Below are positions 32,990-45,762 of a DNA stretch of 64,000 nucleotides, one piece after another. Every line of letters begins with the position of its first letter. Position 1 is the first letter of the stretch. The notes below the pieces were generated by a model that saw nothing but the letters and a program-made list of their open reading frames with translations, ran no database searches and was not told the origin of the DNA. Made by a program: the position numbers and the translations under genes. This DNA comes from Cristatella mucedo (Eukaryota; Bryozoa; Phylactolaemata; Cristatellidae), in the NCBI GenBank assembly GCA_009760855.2, contig WPIO01000071.1:1562001-1626000 (forward strand). The letters run 5' to 3'.

Positions 32990-33685
32990 GTGACGGCAGC
33001 TTTCGGAAGGAGCTTTTGGCTTCAAGGCAGCAGAGAAACCGGTTCGCCCGCGTTCGACTCTCGTCTCGCCGGAGCTGCTGTTGCTGCAGCTGGCCGAGCG
33101 GCAGCGGCGGTGGCGGCGGTGGCGGCGGTGGCGGCGGCGGCGGCGCCGGGCAGCCGACGCCGCCAGTGGCCGGGCACTACGAAGCCTGTAGAGCAAGTCG
33201 AGCGTGAAAATCCTCGGAGCCGCGCGCAGCACGGTCGGCCGCGCGGCGCCGGCGGCGTCGCTGCAGAATTTGCGGCGGCGGTGGCGGCGGCTCTGGTCAG
33301 GGCTCCGCTCGCTGGTGAATGGAAGCCGGCGGCTGCGACGGCGGTGCCGGCGGCGGCGAAGGTGACTACGACGCGATAGCAGCCGGACAGCTAGCAGGCA
33401 ACGATAGCTGCATTGACGACGGCGACGAGTGCGGACGACGGCGACAACGATGGCACTCGCAAATTTAGCGGCCTACTGCGGTCGCTGTCGCAGCCAGATT
33501 GTCAGTCCGCCCACACTTTGGCGAAGCAGCAGTGCAGCAGCACGCTCAGCCAGCTGGCCGAGCGGCTGCCTTTGCCTGAAGCGAATCGGACTCACTGTTA
33601 GCGAATTTTTCGGAGCGAGTCGGACTTGCTGTCAGCGGCGGCACGAGGCCTCGGTGGAGGAGGGGCCGCAGCAGCAGCAGCAGCC

Positions 33686-33721
<36 letters not shown>

Positions 33722-33739
33722 GCAGCAGCAGCAGCAGCT

Positions 33740-33802
<63 letters not shown>

Positions 33803-33811
33803 GCAGCAGCC

Positions 33812-33885
<74 letters not shown>

Positions 33886-34375
33886 TGCAATGTTCGACGA
33901 GCCACGTGACCACCGCACGTGCTCCGAAGTCTTCCGCTGTCGTCTGAGCGCTCGCTAGAGAGGAGCCCAAACGCGGGAGGAGACAACTGCGGCTGGCTGA
34001 ACTCCCTCACGCTCGCGCCGGCCAAGGCAGACGCTTTGAGGTCGGCTTCCGACACCGGCAGCGAGGCCGAAAGGTCGGACCTGCTCGCCACGCCTCCTCG
34101 GCAGTCGCTGCAGCGACGCGAAGTTGCCTCGAGGCTCGCTGCTCCGTCGCTCTGCGATGAGCTTTCGTTCGAGGGTGGCAGCAGCCCGTCGTTGTCGTCG
34201 GTGGACCGGGCTACTCCTCAGCCGGAAGCGATGGCGAAGGCGGAAGCCGATCTGAGAGCGCCACCCAGTGACAATTTAAGAGCGCCACCAGTCCTCGAGG
34301 AGGAGGAGGTGTGCATCGGCGCAGCCGCGAGCAGCGCCTCGAGCCTCAAAGCCTCCTTCGAGCGTGCTTGCTAAA
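32990..34375 (+). other. GC-rich region with CAG tract, possibly coding (unresolved)
   Basis: Long plus-strand open frames run through this stretch but shift from one to another. One carries a polyglutamine run (33667-33885) after a segment with ALANLAAYCGRCRSQ; another, starting after a stop near 33918, reads WLNSLTLAPAKADALRSASD and later SLCDELSFEGGSSPSLSSVD and VLEEEEVCIG, which has protein-like composition. I could not join these with clear splice sites and recognise no family. The repeats keep all frames open artificially, so this may be non-coding. Confidence 0.3.
33667..33885 (+). repeat. Long (CAG)n tract
   Basis: About 219 bp, nearly all CAG with a few CCG and CTG interruptions. 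On the plus strand it reads Gln, Ala or Ser by frame; on the minus strand Leu, Cys or Ala. Interruptions at 33721, 33740, 33802 and 33811 would stabilise it against expansion. Confidence 0.98.
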
Positions 34376-34590
34376 TTGCCTCTCCACGGCTATCGGCTGC
34401 GGCTACCGCGTCCGTCTGCGCAGTCGTCTGCACAACTGCTGCTGCAGACGACGAGCGCAGCAGCGCCTCGAGCCTCGAAGCCTCCTTCGAGCCTGCTCGC
34501 CATACCGCCTCTACTTGGCTATCGGCTGCGGCTACCGCGTCCGTCGTCGCAGTCGTCTGCGCAACTGCTGCTGCTGCTGCAGACGATGGG
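34333..34590 (+). repeat. 129-bp direct tandem duplication
   Basis: The segment beginning AGCGCCTCGAGCCTC at 34333 recurs at 34462, a 129-bp (43-codon) offset, with both copies ending in a CTG-rich stretch. The frame is preserved, but the first copy carries a TAA in the frame of the preceding open region where the second does not. Confidence 0.85.
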
Positions 34591-34709
34591 TGCGTCTGCA
34601 GCGGGGCAGTCTTTTTCGCTGCTGCCGCGGATATTTCTCGCGCCGGCGGAGTAAGTCTTAAATTTCTCGCTGACGAGCCACAGCGTTACACCGCCGCCGT
34701 CCTCTATTG

Positions 34710-34912
34710 CAGCAGAAGACGCTTCTTCTGACAGCGAGGAGGAAGGCGCTGCAGACGGCTTTGGCGCTGCTGCCACCGCGGCGGAGCGACGACGTGGCGT
34801 CGTCGGCGGCTCGCAGTCGACACTCAGCCCAATCGAAGGCTCCAAGGCAGATCCGGAGAAGGGTCAACAACCAAGAAGCGTCGTTGCGACACGACCGAGC
34901 CAGCACCGGCCG
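34710..34912 (+). other. Possible exon, acidic and basic segments
   Basis: After an acceptor-like ctctattgcag, one frame reads AEDASSDSEEEGAADGFGAA and runs to a donor-like GGG|gtaaga near 34915. Another frame in the second half reads STTKKRRCDTTEPAPAV. All three frames are open, so I cannot choose; no family recognised. Confidence 0.25.
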
Positions 34913-35089
34913 TGGGGTAAGAGGCGCCGGAGATAAGCCACGAGATTTTCAAGTTGCATCTCCGGCCGCCGTCAAAGTCTACGTGCATTGGACCGACTGA
35001 GCTGTCTGCTCATGAGCAGACAGTTTCGGCCGCCACAGCACACGGACGTCGCAACTACAGCGCAAATGGCGGCTAGGCCAATGGTTCAG

Positions 35090-36260
35090 ATCTTTTCTCA
35101 GTGGGAGACTCTAGAGGGTTGACATAAATGGACGAAGATCATCCGGTGAGCCTCAGAAATATGGGGTCCCTCAGGGCTCTGAGCTTGGTTTCGTTATTTT
35201 CAGGTTTATACTCTCCTCTTGCCGATGTGATTGCCAAGCACAATCTGAGCTTTCACTCCTATGCAGATGACACTCAGTTGTACGTTTGCTTTAATACCTC
35301 GCAGGCCTCCAGCATGTCGAGTTTTCTCAGCTGCATGTATTGATGACATCCATACATGGATGGCAGCAAACTTTCGTAAAATGAATGTTGATAAAATCAA
35401 CTTACTAGTTATGGGAAAAACAAATTTTATTCAGAAATTGAAAAGGTCAACACTCAAAATCGGCTCTGCCAGCATATCTCCTGTTGAATCTGCACGAAAT
35501 CTTGAGGTCATGTTCCAAAGTGACCTTTCGTTAGACGACCACATCAGCTTCAGAATCAAGTCTGCCTACTTTCAGCTACATAACATTGCAAAAATTCTGG
35601 CTTATTTAGATGGCGATACCACATCTTAGCTTTTCTATGCATTTGTGATATCCCGTCTTGACTTCTGTAACTCACTGTTTGCTGGCCTACTGGCATGGGC
35701 AATCAGGTGCTTACAGCTGGTGCAAAACTTTGCGGCTTGGCTTGTTTGTTGTGATCGTCGCAGTTGTCACATCACACCACTTCTCACTGGTCGGCACTGG
35801 CTACCAGTCAAGCAACGGATCGGCTTCAAGGTATTGTCGCTCACTTTTAGGTCCCTTCATTCTTTGGCACCAGCCTACCTATTAGATCTTGTCCACCACC
35901 AGGCCAAGTATCGTACCACCCACTTTTCGGAATCTAACTGTGTGCTCATATCTCGTACAAACCTAAAATCCTCTGGAGACCGTGCCGTTAGTTCGTATGC
36001 TCCCAAAGCCCGGAGCTCACTCCCGACTTCTGTCATGACATCCTCTGACTCGACCACATTTAAAATAAAATTAAAAACTCAACTATTTATGACAGCTTTG
36101 AGTGGGTCCCTGTGATTTGTTCTTTATGTGCTTATGCGTGCTGACAATTGCATGCTGTCACTAACCAGACTGGCATGCTGACCTATTTGCATGTCATCCC
36201 TAACCATGTTATTCATGTTGTTTATTGAGAATGATACCACTCACCATGTACTATTATCAT
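35090..36260 (+). mobile_element. Diverged LINE family 1 copy F
   Basis: From SGRL-like sequence through YADDTQLY (35250s) to the C-terminus in several frames, then the 3' UTR. The hairpin seems deleted: the sequence passes from ACCACTCACCATGTA directly to (ATT)n/(ATC)n at 36245-36280. It is clearly older than copies B, D and E. Confidence 0.88.
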
Positions 36261-36284
36261 TATTATTATTATCATTATTAACAT

Positions 36285-36690
36285 TTAGCTCTCAACTCAA
36301 AGCAAAAAGCGGACCTCGAAAACTCGTTCGATAGGATACTCGTTAGTCAAAGTACCTCTACAGTGAAGGGAAAGAAAACCGTGACAACTCAATTAGGCTA
36401 CTAGATCCATAAATAAATAACTAGATCCATCAATAAATAAATAGTCCGGCCCACTAGGCCGGACTGAAGAACTTGCTAGGCCGGGTTTGGCCTAAAGGCC
36501 GGAGTTTGCCAATATCTGCACTAAACGCTGTGATAAATAAATGGTTTTTAGGTTTTTAAATGTGGTTGAGTGGTCGGCAAAATCCGGCCTTTATGCCAGA
36601 TAGGCCCTAGCTAAAAATCCAGTTCGGCCTAACGCCACCCTAGTCATTTATAGTTGGATCCGACCTAATTAATAACTATACTAACAACAA
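36285..36690. other. Intergenic, short duplications
   Basis: Contains two copies of ACTAGATCCAT(A/C)AATAAAT at 36400-36440 and a palindromic-looking GGCCGGACT cluster near 36445-36490. No gene. Confidence 0.45.
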
Positions 36691-36790
36691 TAATAAGTTT
36701 GATATATTGCCCTGGAGAGAACTCAATCTCTTTCTAGGCACTTTACGTTTGCTGGAAACGAAGCACGATTGAATGGTTAGTGAGTGGTTT
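36690..36790 (-). repeat. LINE family 1 tail, reverse orientation
   Basis: AATAATAAGTTTGATATATT, hairpin remnant (GAGAACTCAATCTCTTTCTA) and the start of the 3' UTR in reverse complement. Confidence 0.75.
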
Positions 36791-36987
36791 GTCGCGGTTA
36801 TGCTCCCCTTTATTACTTCCGGTTGCTGTTCAAACCGTAGCCCGTGTTTATTTTAGAACTGATGTCAGGCGCTTGTATGAGCAGAAGCGCATGGCCGGGC
36901 TGGGGTGATAAATGTCCACCCCTAAAATTGCAGTTCGCGTCTGTGCGTCTGCTGTGGCTTTTTGTTTGTTTAATAATAATAATAATG

Positions 36988-37151
36988 CTAGCTGATTTAA
37001 CAGCCTCTTTTGTATAGCGACAGAAGAGCCTTTATGGCTATCACCACCGCTTGCAGTGGCGATAAAGGATCGCCCACTGCAGGATTCGAGCCCACGACTT
37101 CGGGGCCGAGGTCGTGAAAAGCAACCGCCTTACCTAGTGAGCCATTACGGC
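36988..37151 (-). mobile_element. tRNA-derived SINE, family A
   Basis: On the minus strand: tRNA-like head (CGCCGTAATGGCTCACTAGG), B-box-like CGTGGGCTCGAATCCTGC, body GGCGATCCTTTATCGCCAC and GTGATAGCCATAAAGGCTC, tail phrase GAGGCTGTTAAATCAGCTAG. It ends against an (ATT)n tract (36971-36986 on the plus strand). Confidence 0.88.
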
Positions 37152-37254
37152 GTTCGTTCATATGGCCACGCCCACTCAGGCGGAACAGCGGAGTGGGCGT
37201 GGTTTCTGATGGCCTCGTGTGCCTTCTTGACCTCCTGAAATGGCCTTGTAGTCC

Positions 37255-37555
37255 GAAACCTTTTGCCGACTTCTGGCTTAGAGGGTCTATGCGATTCGTC
37301 TTTGACGTGCTCTGGCCTGCTGGCAATGTGCATGGTGCCACTAACCGCAGTTGCATGCTGACCCTTTGCATGTCACCCCTAACCGCGTTATTCACGTTGC
37401 CAATTAGCATACTACTACTACTAACCATTCCATCGTGAGCATGCTGCCGCTAACCATTCGATCGCGCTGCCTTTGTAGCAAATGTAAAGTGTCTGCCTTG
37501 AATGAGAACTGAGGTCTCTGAGGGCGCTATATCAAATTTATTATTAACATTATTA
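37255..37555 (+). mobile_element. LINE family 1 3' UTR and tail, diverged
   Basis: Starts near the end of ORF2 (TTAGAGGGTCTATGCGATTC), continues through a 3' UTR with a partly duplicated CTAACCATTC segment, then a weak hairpin and ATT/ATA-rich end. Confidence 0.75.
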
Positions 37556-37559
37556 CTAC

Positions 37560-38506
<947 letters not shown>

Positions 38507-38526
38507 TATTACTACTATTATTTCTG

Positions 38527-38800
38527 CTACACACCTATTTAGGACAGCATTTAGTGGGTTCCTGTGATTCGTCCTTCATTTGCTTATGCGTGCTGACACT
38601 GTGCATGCTGCCACTAACCACATTTGCATGCTGACCCTGTGCATGTCACCCCTAAACATGTTATTCATTTTGTTTGTTTATCAAGCATGATATTACTCAC
38701 CATTCAATTGCATTTCCCTTTGCAGCAAATGCAAAGCGCCTAGAGAGAGATTTATTTCTCTAAGGCGCTTTATCAAGTGCATTATTATTATTATTACAAC
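38527..38800 (+). mobile_element. LINE family 1 3' end
   Basis: Begins inside the last ORF2 codons (CACACCTATTTAGGACAGCA), then an intact 3' UTR, the hairpin at about 38735-38772 and (ATT)n. High similarity to copies D and E, so a young insertion. The 5' end directly follows an ATTACTACTATTATT tract. Confidence 0.9.
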
Positions 38801-38804
38801 TACT

Positions 38805-39650
38805 ACTACCCTCTATTTGGACAGCCGGTGGCAACTGCTGCTGGCCAGCATTGTTACTGGCGATCGGTGCTTACTTGCCGCTCGTCAACTGCCAATACGA
38901 TGAAACCCGAGGCAGTAGCCCTCGCGTTTCATTTTAGCTTCCTCGCAGTTTCATTGTATTTTCATCGCGTTTCATTTCACGCCCAGGCGCAGCCCTCGAC
39001 GCATTTGGGCTGCACAGGCTGGGCAGCCGCGGGCACCCGAGAGGGCACTCGCGGCACGCTGCCGCTGCCGGCTGGCGCACCGGCAGCGGTACGCTGGCCG
39101 CAGCGTGCGGCTGCTGCCTCCTTCCTCGGACAAGTTGCTGCTGCCCGGAGCGGCGGCGGCGGCGGCGCCTCTGACAGCAGCAGCAGCAGCAGCAGCAGCC
39201 GCGCCGCCGCCGCCGGACAATAGCCGGAGGCTGGCAGATATGGTGCCGGCTGAGAGCCGCCCGCCGCCAGCCGCCCGCCCGCGAGGTCATTCTCTGCGAG
39301 GAGAGGGATAATCGGCGCTCGGCTGGGCGGAAACAAAAGCTCGACTGGCTGCCGCCGCGGATCGCGCTCGCCTCCTCCGACCTTCTTCTTCGCCGTTCGC
39401 CGAGCGTCACGCCGCCGCGCGGCGGCGTCTCGCAGCCGCGGCCGTGTAATAGCGAGCCCCCCCCACCACCCGCCACTCGTGCACACCGCCATTGCTATCT
39501 GCGATCGGCCACCGTCGGACGTCGTTCGGTAGGATGGGTGCGCCGTAGGACGGATGTAAGAAGCGACGTCGGGATGTACGCTATGAGCGCCTTCAGACGC
39601 TTTTACCGCTAGCCGACCGACGCGCGGAGCGGGGCGAGAGCGCGGAGGCT
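38805..39650. other. GC-rich upstream region of the Pro/Gln-rich gene
   Basis: Many overlapping open frames with (GCA)n and (GGC)n runs, no motif. A good donor (CTGCAG|gtgagc) at 39654/39655 suggests a non-coding first exon ending there, followed by a 51-nt intron to the acceptor at 39705. Confidence 0.4.
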
Positions 39651-39771
39651 GCAGGTGAGCGGAGTCTTAGCCGGCGACGGCTGGCGTCCATGTTTCGTGT
39701 TGCAGAGCTCTGTCAGGCCAGCGCTCGTCGCGCACACCCGGTTCAAGAGTTCAAGCGGCCCCGACGGAGAG

Positions 39772-41360
39772 ATGGACGAGATTGTCAACGAGAACAGCGT
39801 CCCGGAAGCCTCCAGAGTCCGAAAAAGAAAGCAGTCGCCAAAGCGAGCAGGTTCGTGCGTTCGGCCGAAGTGCGGGGAAATGCCTCGCGCCGCCGCGCCG
39901 GGCCGATCTGCCGAGCCGCAGCTGCAGGGGCGGATGCTGCATCCGCAGAATGGCTCGGCGCTCGGGATCGATCCTCGAGCGAAGCAGCGTCCTCGAGTCG
40001 TGGCGCCCTCGAGCGCCCTCTGGCGCCCTCGAGCCGTGGCGCCCTCGAGCGCCCTCTGGCGCCCTCGAGCCTCGGCGCCCTCGCTCTTTCGCGCCCTTTC
40101 ATCCGCCAAACTTTTCATCCGTCGCTTGCAGGCGTCAGCTCTTCTTGCTGGCAGGTGCTCGCTCGATCGGTGGCCAGTGCTCGCTAGGGGGCGCTGCTGC
40201 GCTGCTCGTGCTGCTTTCAAACGTTGCTTCGAAACCCTCGCCGTCTAGCTCGACCTGCTAATCGGCGAGCAGCGACGGTTGCCGGTGTCGGCGGCGGTGG
40301 CGCTGCAGCTAAACGTCTTTAAGTAGTTCAGTTCTTGTCAAAGTGTCCTGTCAAAGTGCCCTGTCAAAGTTCAAATATGCGACCCATTGTCTGGCCAACT
40401 GCGAATAGTCGCAAAGCCCTTTCAGGAGGACAAAAGCTGGCTGTGAATCGGACGTGCTACTTTTAGGATCGACGTCGGGGTATCATGCTGACTTATCTGA
40501 GCCTTCAGCGAAGGCTCGCTGCAGCGCGTACTGGATTAGAAGCCGGTCAATGACCGGAGCATGGGGACGTCGGTGAGGGCGTCGAGAAGGGGGGGGGGCG
40601 TCGGGGAGGCCCGAAACGAACTACGGGTATTCGCAGCCGGCTGAGCTGCTGGCAATGATGGTAAATGACAGAATGACACGCTCGGGCAAGAGAGTTGACA
40701 CCTTCCAAAAGTAGCATCGCGCTACTGGCAAACGATTCAAAGTTAGATTTAGTGAACGAGAGAGCTCTCTAGGCTGCTCTCTAGCGAGCGGAGGAAAGGG
40801 TGAGAGGTTCCGCAGGCACACGGACATCGAAACGCATCGCAATCTGCCTGTGCACTTCTTTTCTAGCAAAATTTAAAATGTCCGGAAAGATAGCGTTCTC
40901 TCTGGTTTCTGCACGAATTGCCAATTTCATCATTGTTAAAGTGGCTCGTCGCTTGCCACAGCCGCGTGCAGTTTTCACTGTTGCCACTTTTGGCTCTCTC
41001 TGTGCCACGGCCCGGAAAACGCTTGCAAGCTCATTGGTACGCAGCCTGCGTCCAGTGAGCGAACGCCTCAGCACGAATAGGCGATTCAAAGCGCGTCGTC
41101 ACGGCGAACGTCTTACGCAACAGGGGAAGCTTCGTCGTCGGAAGTAGGGAGTGAGGCTGCTGAGATCAGCTTGGGAAACCAAGACCAGGCGCTGCCGAAA
41201 AAATTTCGGCGTTGCGAACCGGCTGCTCCTAAAGAGTCACCCGCGGCGGCGGCAGCGGCGGCGGCGCCGACGGAGAATGGTCAGCCAGGGGAGAATGGTC
41301 AGCCAGGGGAGAATGGTCAGCCAGGGGAGCCGCGACAGTGCAGCGGCAGCGGTGGTGGCA

Positions 41361-41394
<34 letters not shown>

Positions 41395-42153
41395 AGGCGG
41401 CGTAGCACGAGCTGTGCACCTGCTCGACTACGTCAGAGCTCGCGTCGGCGCGAAGACGGCAGATTCGATACGAGCGAGCCACCCGGAGCTGCTCGACGTG
41501 TGGCTACCTCTCTGGTCGCCGCCGCCGGCGCCGAATCCTTCTCTTCTTCCTCCTCTTCGTCCCCGCTGCCCCCGCCGCCTTCCCACGCTCAGGCCTCAGA
41601 ACGTGCTCCTGTCGTCGGGAGCGCCGCCGCCGCCACCGCGACCGCGACCGCCGCTGCATCCACTGCAGCATCCACAGATTCGGCCGCCGCCGCCGCCGCT
41701 GTGGCCGATACGGCTGAATGCGCCGCCAGGAAGTCAGCGCTCGCTGCCAATGGCGCCGCCACCTGCTTGGCCGCCGTACCGAGGAGGGCCGTACTATCCA
41801 TCGCAGCCGGCTTTCCACTCTTCGCTCGGCCCTCCGGCGGCAACCCTCCAATCAGTGCATGGACCGCGCGTAGCTTGTGTGACCGGCGGTCAAGTGCCGC
41901 CTTTCGGCCAGTCAGCTTACAGCACGCCGGCCGATCGAGTGAGCGAAGACGGCGGCGTCTACCGCGTCGCCGGGGCACCTGGGACTGTTCAGCTCGAGCA
42001 GCGCCAGCAGCTCCTCGCCGTCCAGCAGCAGCTGCCGCCACCGGGGCTGCCTCAGCCGCAGCCGAATTGTCCGATTCGTCAAGTCCACAGTTTCAGCGAG
42101 TCGTCACGTCAGAGCGAGTTCGTGCAAACGGCGGAGCAGCAGCAGCAGCTGCT

Positions 42154-42194
<41 letters not shown>

Positions 42195-44491
42195 TGGCTA
42201 TTGGGTCGCAGAGCCCGATAGCTCCGCAGGGGCTCTCGCCACACATCGCAGCACCTTCGACGCTCCTCCATCCGGGGCTCCGGCCGCCATTTATCGGCTC
42301 AGAGGCAGTGAGACATCATCTCGTGCAGGGGAGCCAGCCCTTCGGGGCCACGTGGCCGCAGGCTAGCATGACGCTGCAGCCAAACTCGGGAAGCTTCGCG
42401 GTGCTTCACAATCCGGGCCTTTTTGCGTCGTGGCCGATTGCACCGCCGATCGCCCCATTTTCCAGCCATCTAGGGAGCCTCCAGCCGTCGATGCCGAGCG
42501 TGCAGCAACTGCTCCGCAGCAACGCCGCCGCTACGATGCACGAGCCTCTGCCGCCGCCGCAGCAGCAGCAGCAGCCTCGCTCTGGCCCAGCGGCCGCTTG
42601 CGCTGCACTTGCGCCGCCAGCTCGACCGGATGCTCCTTGCTCTCCTACTACCTACGGGACAGCGGTCGGCGTCCATGCTTCTGAGACGCGACAGCTGGGT
42701 AATGTGACGGCCGAGCCTCAGGGCCAAGCAGCTGAGGGGCAGAGAGCTGCGGACGACGACGCGTATTCCACACCGCCACCGCAGCCACAGTCGAGTGCTG
42801 GCTCGGCGTGCGTGCCAGCATGCGATGCAGCTGACGGCTACACGATCCATCTAGAAAGAAATGACGAGGAAGCGGCTTTCGGAGATGACCTTGACCGCGA
42901 ACCGGGCACAGTGGTAGGGAACATCGGGGATGCTGTGGACAGTATTATCCGATCACTTTTAGAAGCCGACAGAGACGGAAGCTTTGCTGCAAATATGCTA
43001 CCAGAATTAATCGATGACCAAGAAAAAAGTTTCGACCGCGAACCATTCTATGGCTCCGTGACGCCCAGCACCATATCACTCTCTGTGAAAACTAGGAACT
43101 GTCACATTACTACAGTTCAAGGAGCACGGCCCGTGGACGGTAGTATCAGCGATTGTCCAGCTTCAGCAGATTGTCCAGCTTCAGCAGATTGTCCAGCTTC
43201 AGCAGATTGTCCAGCTTCAGCAGATGGTTCAACTTCAGTAGATTGTCCAGCTTCAGCAGATTGTCCAGCTTCAGCAGATTGTCCAGCTTCAGCAGATTGT
43301 CCAGCTTCAGCAGATTGTCCAGCTTCAGCAGATTGTCCAGCTTCAGCAGATTGTTCAGCTTCAGCAGATGGTTCAACTTCAGCAGATGGTTCAACTTCAG
43401 CAGATCGTCCAGCTTCAGCAGATTGTCCAGCTTCAGCAGAATGTCCAGCTTCAGCAGATTGTCCAGCTTCAGCAGATTGTCCAGCTTCAGCAGATTGTCC
43501 AGCTTCAGCAGATTGTCCAACTTCAGCAGATTGTCCAGCTTCAGCAGATTGTCCAGCTTCAGCAGATCGTCCAGCTTCAGCGCTTACCTCGAAAATGGGG
43601 CAGAATACCCACAGGCGATGCGATGCTGAATACTCGATGCTCGTGGAAGATAGCCTCGACCTTGACTTTGAGAACATTGACTTCGACGCTATCTGCGAAG
43701 GAGAGCCGAGTACAACTCAAAAAGGTGATGCGGTTAACGTTACGTCCCCACTCACATTAGACACTGTCGACCGACAGACGCCCGGGGAAACGGAACTGAC
43801 CAGTGACGAATACCTTGGCTTTGAGACTTCACCGATGTCACTGCTTTCTCCGATGTCAGGTCTGCAATTCATGGAGCTCACCCTTGACATTGCAGAACCT
43901 CAAGTCGTGGCGCCGACTCCCGACGACAGCACGGATTTCGTCGAAGTCGGTCACACATCGACGCCGCAGGTCAATGTTAGTCGCGTGCCGCTGTCAATGC
44001 TGGACTACATTAAAGGTGTCAACGAGCCAAGTGCAGAGTCCTGCCATGGCGACGACACTGAATGTTTTGGGGAAGCATTAGAGCAGCAAGTAGAACAGGC
44101 TGCCATGGCAAATGATAGTCCCAGTAGCCAACTGCCGCCGCAACGTCATGCCGATCAATCATCCGCTAGACTGCTTCCGGAAGGATCCATGAATGCAGTG
44201 CTTCCGGAATCCTCCGCGAAAGTACTGCTTCCGGAAGCATCCGCGAATGTTACCGGTCGGGCCAGCCTTGCCGATCTGGCAAGCCACAGTCACGGATATG
44301 CCGTCCTAAGCAACTCGGACGAAGGAGACGTGCCGGAGTACAATGTGCTGGCGAGTGAGCTGGATGCCTACTTGGACGACCTTGTCAGGGAAGAAAGTGA
44401 ATCGGCTCGAAATAAGGATACTGAGCCGCACAGTGAAGCAGCTGGAATTCATGATGAACCGCGCGGACTCATGGATGCATCAGCAATGTGA
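39772..44491 (+). CDS. Pro/Gln-rich protein with hexapeptide array, possible transcription regulator
   Basis: Model: coding exon 39706-39850 (ATG at 39772) and exon 41124-44491; phases agree (one base plus two) and give 1148 residues. The donor GTTCGT at 39851 is non-consensus, so the join is the weak point; the large exon itself is open from 41081 to the TGA. No family recognised. Visible: two basic clusters near the N-terminus (RVRKRKQSPKR and PKKFRR), three ENGQPG hexapeptides, a Gly run, a Pro-rich segment of about 200 residues, a Gln run near 42150-42195, acidic-hydrophobic patches, then about 24 copies of DCPASA (43151-43580), and an acidic C-terminal part with DLDFENIDFDAI and ELDAYLDDLV. 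Nuclear-localisation-like basic patches plus acidic/hydrophobic and Q/P-rich segments look like a transcription coactivator, which is inference only. The repeat-free C-terminus makes real coding likely. Confidence 0.65.
43151..43580 (+). repeat. 18-bp coding minisatellite (DCPASA array)
   Basis: About 24 units of GATTGTCCAGCTTCAGCA in frame with the large exon. Variants replace the first two codons or the fourth (DGSTSA, ECPASA, DRPASA, DCSASA, DCPTSA). All changes keep the 18-bp length, and nearly all are single-base, so frame is strictly kept. Confidence 0.98.
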
Positions 44492-45305
44492 AAGGTGCGT
44501 GAAACTGCGAGTGTGCTACCGCTTGCCCAAGCAGCCGCGTCCCTTTCCCGTGGCATGCACATATTTGTCCAGAGTGTCTATCGAATTTCAGTGCAGACTC
44601 GCGCAACTTCCAAAAGTGTATTGCAGCATTATCCTAAATAATCGCGCCGCCTTTCAAAGCGAACGTTCGATGGGTCGACACGCGTTTTTTTCTGCTAGTT
44701 TTTTACCTAGGTGAAACGCATCGACTCACTGCCCTGCCACCGGTCGGGCCACCCGTAAGATTGAGCTGGAGCTTCACTACTCGCATCTTACTTGTCACTT
44801 TTCAGATGGCAGCGAGCAAAGAGACTGATACAGATCAACAGGGATCGAAGACCGAAGGTCGAAGATCAAAAAGCCCGAATCGAAAGCAGAAGCAGCTGAC
44901 GAGATTTTGACCCGATGTTGGCGGAGGTGTTCGATGTTCGATGACGAGACGTCCAATCTCTACAGAGATGTTCTGCTGCTCAATGTTCTGCAATCGTTTC
45001 TTGTGGATAGAGTGAGCGCGCTTGTTGATTTTCGTTCCTCACCCGTTCTAGTGGGTGGCAGGCTTTGTGGGTCGGTAGATCTGTCCGTGCAGGCGCACGA
45101 CCTCGCTCGCGCCTATCCACTCTACAACTGGCACACTTATCGATAAAATGCCTTGCAGTAGAATGCGCCCTTTTTTTTTAGCATCATCACATGCCGCATC
45201 TCGCGTACGTGAATGCACGAGCTCTTTGCATTATTTGTGACTCGGAGAACTGGGAACTTGGAGAATTCAAGCGAGCGAGCCGCCACATGTTTCCTGCCGG
45301 ATGCG
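44492..45305. other. Downstream of the Pro/Gln-rich gene
   Basis: Probably its 3' UTR, or further exons if the donor-like GTGCGTG at 44496 is used. An acceptor-like cttttcag at 44805 is followed by ATGGCAGCGAGCAAAGAG and a 34-codon basic frame, which could be an alternative last exon. Not resolved. Confidence 0.3.
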
Positions 45306-45310
45306 TACAG

Positions 45311-45485
45311 CTTTCCGTAGGATACGTTCCGTAGCGTTCGGGCGGCTCTCCGTAGCATACCAGTAGCCTACAAGCAGCGCTCGCTCCGCTCCGAAGGATG
45401 CGAGCGGCATTCTGTAGGATTTAAACGGCGTTCCGCACGATTCGAGGCAGCGTCCTTCCGTGGGATTCGAGCAGCGTTCTGCAGA
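45311..45485 (+). repeat. Degenerate repeat of about 22 bp
   Basis: Seven or eight imperfect copies of a unit close to TTCCGTAGGATTCGAGCGGC. Confidence 0.7.
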
Positions 45486-45639
45486 CGGAGTTCTCTCGAG
45501 CCTCGAAGCTGCCACACCCACTGCTGCGCATTGCCTGGCTATTCGCAGGACGTTGCGGCGGCGCATAGCGACACTCAGACTCCAGAGCGTGCACAGCACG
45601 AAGTGGCAGCAGCCCGCGAACGTTCAATTTGATTGAAAC

Positions 45640-45762
45640 TGCTGAACGAAGATTAAAGGTTGATATGATAGTTGAAGTCATTGGCCGACCGATGAAGTAA
45701 CTTTGAACGAAGGTTAAAGGTTGATAGCTGAAGTCATTGGCCGACCGACGAAGTACGTTTTC
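45640..45762 (+). repeat. Direct tandem duplication of about 62 bp
   Basis: GAACGAAGATTAAAGGTTGA through TGGCCGACCGATGAAGTA recurs immediately as GAACGAAGGTTAAAGGTTGA through TGGCCGACCGACGAAGTA. Confidence 0.9.

Noticed and set aside
33598-33970. Poly-Ala, poly-Cys and poly-Leu frames
   Set aside because: These are the other readings of the CAG tract, not separate genes.
43117-43677. Minus-strand and other-frame repeats opposite the DCPASA array (SAEAGQ, LLKLDN, SRLSSF)
   Set aside because: Shadows of the 18-bp repeat; the chosen frame is the only one that continues open for kilobases on both sides.
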